This document shows positions 27,132 through 35,137 of a DNA stretch of 64,000 nt, one piece after another. Source of the stretch: Helcococcus kunzii ATCC 51366 (GTDB lineage: Bacteria > Bacillota > Clostridia > Tissierellales > Peptoniphilaceae); contig NZ_JH601088.1 of NCBI RefSeq assembly GCF_000245755.1, positions 1,751,760 to 1,815,759 on the forward strand, given 5' to 3'. Position 1 is the first letter of the stretch, and the number at the start of each line of letters is the position of its first letter. Under the pieces are notes generated by a model. It was not told the DNA's origin. It did no database searches and saw only the letters and a program-made list of their open reading frames with translations. The translations under genes were made by a program, and so were the position numbers.

Positions 27132-28189
27132 TTACATTCTTTCTTCGTTATTTGCTAATGCAAATTGTGAACCTTTAGCTCCTGTGAAGATTGTAAGTAC
27201 CATTGCTACTGCCAATCCTATAAATGTCCATATAGAAGTTTTAGCAATAGTGTCGGATACTTCACCCGCTGTCTTTCTTGCATCTTCTACAGCTTGTTGA
27301 ATGTCTTGTTTAGATTCTTCTACTTGATCTGCCGCTGCATTTAATTGTTTATTTGCTTCTTTTGAAGCTTCTTGCAATCCATTATAAATATTATCTACAG
27401 CTTTTTTAGATTCTGCTTCTGATAATTCAGTATTCTTTGATACCGCTTTAGAGATTGCATCCTTGTCGGCAGAATTTGCTATAGTTTCCGCTCTCTTCTT
27501 CAATGAATCAGTTAAATTGGTAATTATCTTATCTGCGTCTTCTGGTTTTAATAAAATGTCTTTACCAGCTTTTGTTATTTCATCTTGAGCTTCTTTTGTT
27601 TGATTTTGAATGTATTCTGGTTGTAATTCCTTAACGTCTGTATCTCTTAAAACATCATTGATATTCGCTTCTAATTCTTTTGTATCAATGTCTTTTAGAT
27701 TTTCTCCAGCGGGATTGATACCATCACCTACTAAGTCTCCAAGACCAGAGCCTACTGTTGAAGCTCCATCTCCTAATAGTGAAAAGCTGTTACCAATTAA
27801 GCTAGAAACTCCTGAAACTGCTGACATTAGTCCACTTGTAAGCATAATGATAACTAAAACTAAACTTGTCGCCCATGTTAGGAATCCATGTAATACTCCT
27901 ACTCTACGAGCTGCTAAACCTGCAACAAAACCTGCTGCTGCAAATGCTAAAATCATTTGAATAAGTGTCCAAATTATTACACCTGTACCAACCCCTTCAA
28001 ATGGAGTGGATGATGTAGGATCTAATATACCAAATCCAATCGCATTACCAATTAAAGATAAAAGTGCCAATGTCGCGAAAAATGTCACTACACCCGCTAT
28101 CACAGAAGACCAAGAAATATTATATCCCGCCTCTGCTGTTAAGTTACGTCTTAACCACGTTGTTCTTGTATTTCTATGTCATTTTTCAT
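27132..28189 (-). pseudogene. Membrane protein with coiled-coil loop, probable 5' frameshift
   Basis: The long frame has hydrophobic N-terminal segments (residues after VIAGVVTFFATLALLSLIG), a second helix pair, a long charged helical region rich in K/E/A (probable coiled coil) and a C-terminal membrane helix. No clear start exists in that frame: upstream codons still read naturally (RRNLTAEAGYNISWSS) but reach a TGA. A good start, ATG at 28189 after AGGGGGAAAT, begins MKNDIEIQEQRG and hits TAA at 28151-28153, in a frame differing by one base. One missing base near 28154-28158 would join them. Function unknown; similar small-helix membrane proteins are often stress-related. Confidence 0.6.
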
Positions 28190-28237
28190 ATTTCCCCCTA
28201 AAATTTAAATGAGAATTAATTTTCTCATATTAGTTTG

Positions 28238-28275
28238 ATACCTGGCATCTTATATCTTTTTAAATACCCGGCATG
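28238..28275 (-). repeat. Tandem ATGCCRGGTAT half-sites upstream of the membrane protein
   Basis: Minus-strand ATGCCGGGTATT and ATGCCAGGTATC occur 26 bp apart, 50-85 bp upstream of the start at 28189. Direct-repeat spacing suggests a regulator site. The rest of 28214-28476 is AT-rich with no gene visible. Confidence 0.3.
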
Positions 28276-28476
28276 AAAAATTATAAACAAATATACAAGA
28301 TATTTTTGAAAAATTAATAAAAATTAAACGTAGCATTTTTGAAAAAAGCAAGTGAACCATTGCATTTATAATGGTTATTTAAAAATTATTAAACGAATAA
28401 AATTTAATATATTAATAAATATTAAAACTCAATGCAATACGAAGAACTATTTATGCATTATGTTACTACTCACTAA

Positions 28477-29679
28477 TTATCTTTCCAATAAGAAATCTAT
28501 GATATTTTTATGAATGATTCCATTCTGACTAAAGTCATTTTCATCCATTGATAAAACATATTTTGGATAGTTATCTGTAATATTTTTATATACACCAAAT
28601 TCTCTATCACGAGTTTTCTCAGTTTCTAAAAGATAAGATATTTGAAAATATTTTACTTCCTTATCTTTTTCAGCAATAAAGTCAATTTCACATTCACCTA
28701 TTCGCCCTACTTTAACCTTATAGTTTCTACTTATTAACTCATTATAGATAATATTTTCAAGCGTACGTTCTATATTTTTTGTATTAGAAAATCCTATAGC
28801 TTCTCTAAAACCATGATCATTAATAAAATATTTTTCTTCAATTTTCAAAACTTTTTTACCAATATAATCATAGCGAGAAACTTTATCTATTATAAATGCA
28901 TCTCTACACATTTCTAAATAATTTAATACAGTATCTATAGAAACTCTTAACCCCTTATTTTTAAGATAATTTCTAATACTTGTTGCAGAAAAAGTCTGAG
29001 CAATATTTTCAATAGTATAATTTAGGATTCTGTTAAATAAATCTACATCTCTAATATTATTATAAGTTAACACATCTTTTACAATTACCGTATTATAAAC
29101 ATCTCTTAAATATTTGAAGCTAGGTTCTTTTTCAAAATTAAAATATTTTAATAATGGCATTCCACCTAATTCAATATATTTTCTGAATAAATCCGTATTG
29201 TTTAATCCACTATGACTATACAATTCCTTAAACTCAATAAACGTAAAGGGTTTTATCTGAAATTCAACAAATCGCCCAGCTAATAGAGAACTTAAATCTC
29301 CGGATAAAAGTGAAGAATTAGAACCAGTAATATAAATATCACAATTAAAATCTACTCTGAATGAATTAATTGCACGTTGCCAATTTTCTACTAATTGGAT
29401 TTCATCAAAAAATAAATAAAATCTTTCTTTACTATTTTCAATCTTCTCATATATATATTCGTAAAGATTTTTCTCATTCTTAATATCCGAAAACTTAAAA
29501 GATTCAAAATTCATGTAAATCTTATTCTTCTCTTTAACTTTACTTAAAAGGTTATCTTTTATTTGCTCCATTAAAGTGGATTTACCAACTCTTCGCATTC
29601 CTACAAGAATTTTAATAACGGGAATATCAATAAATTTTTTTATTCTATCAAGATAAATTTCTCTTTCTATCGTTTTCAT
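28477..29679 (-). CDS. AAA-family ATPase with DUF4143 C-terminal domain
   Basis: The N-terminal AAA_14 domain has Walker A KILVGMRRVGKSTLME, Walker B ERFYLFFDEIQLVENW and the sensor-like DIYITGSNSSLLSG; the C-terminal part (IENIAQTFSATSIRNYLK...VGRIGECEIDFIAE) is DUF4143, with nuclease-like EIDF residues. Start 29679 has AAAGGAG seven bases before it. The family is common in anaerobes, often in many copies; its function is unsettled. Three phased palindromes lie directly upstream, suggesting tight transcriptional control. Confidence 0.9.
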   Translation of the reverse strand: MKTIEREIYLDRIKKFIDIPVIKILVGMRRVGKSTLMEQIKDNLLSKVKEKNKIYMNFESFKFSDIKNEKNLYEYIYEKIENSKERFYLFFDEIQLVENWQRAINSFRVDFNCDIYITGSNSSLLSGDLSSLLAGRFVEFQIKPFTFIEFKELYSHSGLNNTDLFRKYIELGGMPLLKYFNFEKEPSFKYLRDVYNTVIVKDVLTYNNIRDVDLFNRILNYTIENIAQTFSATSIRNYLKNKGLRVSIDTVLNYLEMCRDAFIIDKVSRYDYIGKKVLKIEEKYFINDHGFREAIGFSNTKNIERTLENIIYNELISRNYKVKVGRIGECEIDFIAEKDKEVKYFQISYLLETEKTRDREFGVYKNITDNYPKYVLSMDENDFSQNGIIHKNIIDFLLER

Positions 29680-29690
29680 GGTAGCTCCTT

Positions 29691-29792
29691 TATTTCGATT
29701 ATAATCGAAATAAATATAGTTTTCAAGACATATTTCGAGTATAATCGAAATTAATCTCACTTTTTGCAATTTTATCGACTATAGTCGAAATA
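29691..29792. promoter_or_regulatory. Three 22-bp palindromic operators with exact 40-bp period
   Basis: Sites at 29691-29712 (perfect; TTTCGATTATAATCGAAA core), 29731-29752 (one mismatch, TTTCGAGTATAATCGAAA) and 29771-29792 (TCGACTATAGTCGA core). Each starts exactly 40 bp after the last. They stand directly before the ATPase gene at 29679, and the third lies 16 bp from the next gene's stop. Confidence 0.75.
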
Positions 29793-29807
29793 TTTAAATA
29801 AAAATTT

Positions 29808-30647
29808 TTATTTCTTTTCCATTACAAATTCTATAAATTTATCCAATTCTAATTTTACCTCTTTAGAAAGCTGGGCTACCCACCTCGTTGGAATGCTGTT
29901 AAATCCTAATCTCGCGCCAACCATTCCTCCTGCAATCGCTGCAATAGTATCAGCATCACCACCATGGTTGACCGCACCAGTTATGCATTCCTCAATTGAC
30001 GGCTTATTAGCCCAATACAAGACGTTATTGTATGTATTATAAATGTATCCGGTCGGCTTCTTTAATTTCGTTTGTTTCAACTCAACTTCTTCGTTATTAA
30101 GGTATTTTCTAATAATAGTAGTGTACTCTTCAATGATTTCCCTACAGGCATCATTAAAATGAGTAATTTCACCCTGAATAACATTCATCTTCGCGTATTT
30201 ATCCTCATCCATCAATGCACAAGGTAAAGCTCGCATAAGTGAACCATTCCCAAGAGCAGTGCCATCTTCGTAAATGTATTTGCCAGAATCAATATAATGA
30301 GAAATTGCTTTTCTGCACTGATTACCAATGTGGGGCGGATTGGTCTTGTACCATTTCGAAAACTCATTGGCAGTGTTTTTCTTGAAAATTTCGTCATCTT
30401 CCATCATTAGAGCATTCATCACGCAAATGCTCATTTCCGTATCATCAGTCACTTCTCCCTGATTTAATGAAAGCCAACCGCCACCGATTATGTCAGTGAT
30501 GGTGCCATACGCGGCTTTTATTTCTTCTGAAGTCATAAACTCAGCAGCTACTCCCATGGCATCGCCTATAGCGAATGCATAAAGCGCACCTTTGATTTTG
30601 TCTAGAAGTATTGGGTTTGAAGGTTTGGTGTTTGTGTTGATTGTCAT
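29808..30647 (-). CDS. ADP-ribosylglycohydrolase family protein
   Basis: These enzymes remove ADP-ribose from proteins or small molecules using two metals. Metal-binding motifs are clear: GALYAFAIGDAMGVAAEF, EVTDDTEMSICVMNAL, and AVNHGGDADTIAAIAGGMVGARLG. Length 279 matches the family. It stands in an accessory region with toxin-like genes, including a RES-domain gene at 33634, so reversal of ADP-ribosylation or NAD-related damage is possible; this link is inference. Confidence 0.9.
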   Translation of the reverse strand: MTINTNTKPSNPILLDKIKGALYAFAIGDAMGVAAEFMTSEEIKAAYGTITDIIGGGWLSLNQGEVTDDTEMSICVMNALMMEDDEIFKKNTANEFSKWYKTNPPHIGNQCRKAISHYIDSGKYIYEDGTALGNGSLMRALPCALMDEDKYAKMNVIQGEITHFNDACREIIEEYTTIIRKYLNNEEVELKQTKLKKPTGYIYNTYNNVLYWANKPSIEECITGAVNHGGDADTIAAIAGGMVGARLGFNSIPTRWVAQLSKEVKLELDKFIEFVMEKK

Positions 30648-30702
30648 TGATTGCTCCTTTCTTTGGGGATGAGGGGATGGCTTAGTTGGATTCTAAATAT
30701 AT

Positions 30703-31551
30703 CTAACTACTTTCTTTTTTAATTTTATCAAAAATATCTTTTAAAACATCTAATGTATCTGTCAATTCGATATTCTTTACATATGAATTAGCTTTAAGAT
30801 AATTTTTCCAATTCTGTTTAATATAGTTGTCTGTTTTTATATCTTTCAAAATTTCTTTATAGTTTTCTATAATTTTTATGGAGCCTCTTTTATTAGAGGT
30901 ATTTTCTATTGCTTTCATTAAAGTATTAAAATTAATTCTACCTACATAAATTTTATATAGAATATATACATCATAGAAGTCTCTCATTCTTGTAGAAGTA
31001 ATATTTCTTCTAATAATTGTTTCTATTTTTTCCGCAAGAATTGTCTCTAAAGGATAGGACATTACTTCTATATGACCATTGTCAAAAATCATAGGATACT
31101 TGTAAATAACTTCTCTTAGAGTAATTATATCTCCTGTTGTTATATCCATTTTCATAGAATTATTAATCCTACCATAACGTACCGAAAATCTAATTCTATA
31201 ATTTTCATATTTATCACTTTCTCGTATTTCCTTTATCCCTTCAAAAATGAACTTAATACCATCTTTAACATCAATGGATAAAATTTCCTTAACTATCCTA
31301 GTGATATTTTCTTCCGTTAGAGCAATTCCTTTTACAGTCACATCCATATCCATTGTTGTACGATTATTAATTCCAATAAGAGATGAAATTAAAAGACCAC
31401 CCTTAATAATAAATAAATGCTGATAAGATGATTTTTCTAATCTTTCTAATATCCTCTCAAAAAAATACATTTGAAAAACTTCTTGTGGTTTTAAATCTTT
31501 TTCCTTAGCTAAGTGTTTTACTTTGCCTTTTATTTTTTTACTAGATCTCAT
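30703..31551 (-). CDS. AbiEii/AbiGii-type nucleotidyltransferase toxin
   Basis: AbiEii toxins are nucleotidyltransferase-fold enzymes of type IV toxin-antitoxin and abortive-infection systems. The active-site region LFIIKGGLLISSLIGINNRTTMDMDVTVKG shows the KGG...R.T.D.D pattern of the family, and a later ETILAEKIETII...RDFYDVYIL block is typical. The 282-residue protein starts inside the stop of its antitoxin gene (ATGA overlap). It looks intact. Confidence 0.92.
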   Translation of the reverse strand: MRSSKKIKGKVKHLAKEKDLKPQEVFQMYFFERILERLEKSSYQHLFIIKGGLLISSLIGINNRTTMDMDVTVKGIALTEENITRIVKEILSIDVKDGIKFIFEGIKEIRESDKYENYRIRFSVRYGRINNSMKMDITTGDIITLREVIYKYPMIFDNGHIEVMSYPLETILAEKIETIIRRNITSTRMRDFYDVYILYKIYVGRINFNTLMKAIENTSNKRGSIKIIENYKEILKDIKTDNYIKQNWKNYLKANSYVKNIELTDTLDVLKDIFDKIKKESS

Positions 31552-32147
31552 AACAACACATCCAAATAGTTACGAATCTCTTTTTCAATTTTTAGTTCTT
31601 GTGCATACTTAATTAATTTTCTATAATTTATGTTTTTATTTGAGAAATATCTTTTAATTGCTCCTATAAAAGCTTGAGGATCTATTTTTTCACGGCTTTT
31701 TACTATATCACACACAGTTCGCTCCACATCATAAATAATAATTTCTCCTCCTAAAGGGCTTTTGCGTTTTTCTATACCTAATTTAAAAGTGTCTTTGTTA
31801 ACATAATGAATGTCCAAATTATCATGTCTTTGTTTTAATCTTGAAGCATTATATCCTTGTGGCACTGAAATATGAATATGAGAAGGTACTCTATCAGATA
31901 AATCATGAAAATATAAAGCGGTATCGTATGAAAAAATTATTCTTTTACTATTACTTTGAATCAATACATATTCATCAACTATTTCATCTTTTAACGAATA
32001 AACTCCATGTTTCAGCCTATCTATTTTATTTTCTTTTGCAAGATAAGAAAGTCTAAAACGGTCAATTCCATTCGCCTCAGCTTCTTTCACATAAATTAAT
32101 CCATTGTCATTTGCTATTTCTTCTAGTAAATACTTTTCGTCCTTCAT
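31548..32147 (-). CDS. AbiEi-type antitoxin/transcriptional regulator
   Basis: The antitoxin partner: an N-terminal winged helix (GLIYVKEAEANGIDRFRLSYLAKENKIDRLKHGVYSL) and the AbiEi C-terminal domain (FSYDTALYFHDLSDRVPSHIHISVPQGYN). Length 199. AbiEi proteins repress their own operon through inverted repeats; a promoter and a large palindrome lie upstream. Confidence 0.92.
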   Translation of the reverse strand: MKDEKYLLEEIANDNGLIYVKEAEANGIDRFRLSYLAKENKIDRLKHGVYSLKDEIVDEYVLIQSNSKRIIFSYDTALYFHDLSDRVPSHIHISVPQGYNASRLKQRHDNLDIHYVNKDTFKLGIEKRKSPLGGEIIIYDVERTVCDIVKSREKIDPQAFIGAIKRYFSNKNINYRKLIKYAQELKIEKEIRNYLDVLL

Positions 32148-32177
32148 AAAACTTCTCTTTTCTACTTTCGTACTTTA

Positions 32178-32246
32178 ATTATAATATTTTAACGTACATT
32201 TGTAAAGAGAGTCATATTTAAATGTAACTATATAGTTACATTTAAA
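32178..32246 (-). promoter_or_regulatory. abiE promoter and 30-bp palindrome
   Basis: Minus-strand TTTACA (32201-32206) and TATAAT (32178-32183) are separated by 17 bp. Upstream, 32217-32246 is a perfect 30-bp palindrome (each half TTTAAATGTAACTAT). The palindrome is a candidate AbiEi operator, although it lies behind rather than over the promoter. Confidence 0.65.
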
Positions 32247-32249
32247 CCT

Positions 32250-32282
32250 AAAAAAATTGAGGCAGCATTCCACCACCTCAAC
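32250..32282 (-). terminator. Terminator of the YjdI/GNAT pair
   Basis: Minus strand: TTGAGG pairs with CCTCAA across a 13-base loop, followed by seven T. It lies 84 bp after the GNAT stop. Confidence 0.75.
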
Positions 32283-32365
32283 TCTAATTTATTATTTTAT
32301 CTTTTTTCTGACCAATAACCATTCCCACTAAATTAGAAAATTAATAATTGTATCGTTTAATTTTC

Positions 32366-32650
32366 TTATTGTTTATTGGATAAAACATCGCTATATTCAG
32401 ATCTTTTATCAAATTCTGATTTAGCGAATGGACAAAGCGGCAAGATTTTTACATTTTTACTTCTTGCTTGTTCTACTAATTCAGCTACAAGCTTAGTACC
32501 TATCCCTTGTCCGCCGTATTCTGGATTTGTTTCAGTATGGTCGATAATCCAAAGATTTTCGGACTCTGAATAATTGCAAAATCCTATTTCCTTACCATCA
32601 TCATAAGCGGCAGATCTATGTTTATCTGGTTCATATTTAATATTAATCAT
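32366..32650 (-). CDS. Small GNAT-fold N-acetyltransferase (YjdJ-like)
   Basis: The 94-residue protein is a minimal GNAT domain: WIIDHTETNPEYGGQGIGTKLVAELVEQARSKN holds the acetyl-CoA loop (GGQGIG), and ILPLCPFAKSEFDK the end of the fold. I start at 32650 (MINIKYEPD) because AAGGAG precedes it; a longer frame to 32731 overlaps the neighbour without a site. Paired with the YjdI-like ferredoxin as in many genomes; the substrate is unknown. Confidence 0.85.
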   Translation of the reverse strand: MINIKYEPDKHRSAAYDDGKEIGFCNYSESENLWIIDHTETNPEYGGQGIGTKLVAELVEQARSKNVKILPLCPFAKSEFDKRSEYSDVLSNKQ

Positions 32651-32873
32651 TGATTTTCTCCTTCCTTTTGTAAGACAACTCTCCTGAAGGGCATGTATCA
32701 ATAACTGCCATGATTTTTTCCGCACTTGCATTGTTCAAATTAATCCAAGGTCTTTTTTTCACATCAAAAACTTCAGGCGCCCCTTTTACGCAATTACCAG
32801 AATGCTGACAAATCTTAGCATTCCAGTAAACTATCAGTTCATCAGTTTCATATACTCTAACATCATCATCCAT
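32643..32873 (-). CDS. YjdI-family iron-sulfur protein
   Basis: A 76-residue protein of the Fer4_19/YjdI family. Three cysteines are visible in AKICQHSGNCVKGAPEVFDVKKRPWINL and one in IDTCPSGELSYKRK, enough for one cluster. It overlaps the GNAT gene start by 8 nt and is the first gene of the pair. The function of the pair is not established. Confidence 0.85.
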   Translation of the reverse strand: MDDDVRVYETDELIVYWNAKICQHSGNCVKGAPEVFDVKKRPWINLNNASAEKIMAVIDTCPSGELSYKRKEKIND

Positions 32874-33633
32874 TTCAATCTACCTCTTTGCCGTTTTCTC
32901 AATGATTATCAGTCTCATAAATTTATTATACCCAATAATCTGAGAAATATATTTTGGAGGGAATGGGTGCTAGATGTAGAATAAAGGAAAGATAGAATAT
33001 CGTAGTTTTTCATTATAATCTTTAATAGATTGTAATGTGAGAACTGTTTTTATAATCTCCTTAAGTTATCGATGCAAAATGAAACGATAAATGCAACGAT
33101 AGAATAATCGTTGCAAAACAAAAATTTATCCTAATTATCTCTTTAATACTAGTATTTTATATAAATTACTTTTTTTACCACAAATCCGCAATATATTTAG
33201 GGCTGATTTACCACAAATCCGCAATATAAATCATTTAATAATTCTAATTAGAAATATCTATAGAATAAATCTACCTAATTTGATTATTTGTTAAATATGT
33301 AAATGAATATAGAATATTAGTGCTTTTTATAACATTTTTCCTTTCACTTTCAATTATAAAAATTATAAGAGTAATAAAATATTAAGAAGAATAAATTTTA
33401 TAAACAATTAGAACAGACAAAACTTTTATTTCAAAAAAATCATGAAAAATTTATTAAAAATGATAAACAATACTACATTTTAATAATATCAAAAATTCTG
33501 AAACGCACTGACTGCAATATGTTTCGGAGCTTTTTTTATTTCGAAGTGTCAAACACGAAATTATATATAAGTTATTTGAAAATAATAACAAATAAATTTT
33601 TTTATAAGTAATATCATCATTTATTGATATTTT
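32874..33633. other. 760-bp intergenic region with small repeats and a terminator-like hairpin
   Basis: No convincing gene. Seen: TGCAACGAT/ATCGTTGCA inverted repeat (33092-33115), a 20-bp direct repeat TTACCACAAATCCGCAATAT at 33175 and 33208, and a plus-strand hairpin CTGAAAC...GTTTCGG followed by seven T at about 33496-33530 with no plus-strand gene before it. This may be decayed mobile DNA. Confidence 0.4.
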
Positions 33634-34551
33634 TTACTCTAACATTATTTTATTTCTCAAATTTTTTTTCATAATATCTGAACTTTTTTTATCATATGAT
33701 GCTCCTACTATAGTTTTTGCATGTATTACTTTATCATCATTAAAATCCAAAAAAGTTCTTCTTTCACTTTGTAATAACATAATTTTACTATCAATAAATT
33801 CTATTATATCTCGACTAGAATTAAATATTGTATAGTTAGATCCATTATATGAATAAAAACTTTTATATATTATTCCGTCTATTCTTGACTTTCTAATGTA
33901 ATCCGTAATAAACTGAGTGTATTTATATTCATTTAGATGATTTATAGGCACATAATATGATGTCATAATTCTAGTAAATAAATAACTTAAATCTATTTTA
34001 TCTGATTCATCTGTAACGCCATAAACGAATTCATTTTGAAGATTTGACAAATCAATTACTTTAATATCTTTAAGAAGTCTAAAACGAGCAACAGAAATTA
34101 ACTGTCTAGCAAATGGTTTAACTTCTGAACATGCTGTTTCAACATTATTAGCTAAATATAAGTATGACATACCCTTTATATTATTTCTACCTTCATTACC
34201 TATTCCTAAAGGAGCCTCTCTTGAGTTAGACTCGTCATACCCCATCAACTTTTCATCATTAATACTTAAATAATGTTTATTAATATGGTTATGCTCTATA
34301 ATTCTCGCCCTATACATTATAGTTCCTTTATCTATAATTTTAATAAATTCAGAATTATCTTTTAAAATATACTTATCAATTATTTTTAAAAGAGAATCTG
34401 TGCCATCATTTTTAACTTCATTATTTTCTAATCTCTTTGAAAAGTCTTCTAGCATAAAATCAGTATTTATTCTTTTGACATAGTTATTAAACTGTTCAAT
34501 TAAAGTTTTATATTCCTCTGAATTAGTCTCTTCTCTATTATTTTTATACAT
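33634..34551 (-). CDS. RES-domain protein (possible NAD-consuming toxin-like enzyme)
   Basis: RES domains degrade NAD and act as toxins paired with Xre-type antitoxins. The domain here starts near residue 75: KIIDKGTIMYRARI (conserved Arg), a Glu in NNVETACSEVKP, and late Ser in YTIFNSSRDI. The protein is long (305 aa) with an extra N-terminal helical part, unlike the short toxins. No antitoxin gene lies next to it; the intergenic sequences on both sides are empty. It could be a stand-alone defence effector or a chromosomal RES enzyme. Confidence 0.8.
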   Translation of the reverse strand: MYKNNREETNSEEYKTLIEQFNNYVKRINTDFMLEDFSKRLENNEVKNDGTDSLLKIIDKYILKDNSEFIKIIDKGTIMYRARIIEHNHINKHYLSINDEKLMGYDESNSREAPLGIGNEGRNNIKGMSYLYLANNVETACSEVKPFARQLISVARFRLLKDIKVIDLSNLQNEFVYGVTDESDKIDLSYLFTRIMTSYYVPINHLNEYKYTQFITDYIRKSRIDGIIYKSFYSYNGSNYTIFNSSRDIIEFIDSKIMLLQSERRTFLDFNDDKVIHAKTIVGASYDKKSSDIMKKNLRNKIMLE

Positions 34552-35137
34552 AAATTATCTCCTGTTAATAAAATATAATTATGTGAATATAGATTTACAT
34601 AATCTATTAATATCCATATAATGGTGCAAAATTATAAAAGTAAAAATGAGACATTGAATTTACCTTATATAATGCAAGTTAAATAACTAACAAAAAGAGT
34701 TAAATTATGACTCAATATTATTTTACACTATTAATAGGTAAAATAATAGAAATTTAATCATAAAACAACAATTTATACAATTTAAAATAACAATGGAGAT
34801 AGATTTTACTCTAACTCCATTAAAATGTTATTCTAATTCTTTAGCAACACTATTTGACAAAAAAAAACATTATTTCTGTTTAGTTTTATTAGTAAGTATT
34901 ATCTATATTATCAATACTATACTTAATTTTACTACCATTCAATGAATGTATCTTATCATATGCAATTTTGTGTGGCTTTTTGTTATATATCCTATCTTTA
35001 TCGTCACTATTATCACTTATATTTCTATTTACAGGAAATTATAGGGTCAAAATGAGGTCAGTACTTTTTATCATGCAAACTAGGATTTATATCTTCCTAT
35101 TTTATTCTTTTCAGAAAAAATTCTTTTATTAGTATTT
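34552..35137. other. 586-bp intergenic region
   Basis: No gene is supported. A 47-bp hairpin at 34787-34833 (AATAACA/TGTTATT outside AATGGAG/CTCCATT) could end transcripts, though a T run is weak. The sequence AGGGTCAAAATGAGGTCA near 35043 resembles GGGGCAAAATGGGTCA at 36913, flanking the AAA-TOPRIM gene on both sides. Confidence 0.35.

Noticed and set aside
32318..32330. AGTGGGAAT (minus strand) as a third guaA-type attachment site
   Set aside because: Only nine bases match and the Ile-Glu-Trp-Glu-stop codon pattern is absent; it is within chance expectation.
33092..33115. TGCAACGAT/ATCGTTGCA inverted repeat as a terminator
   Set aside because: No T run follows on either strand; listed only as part of the intergenic region.
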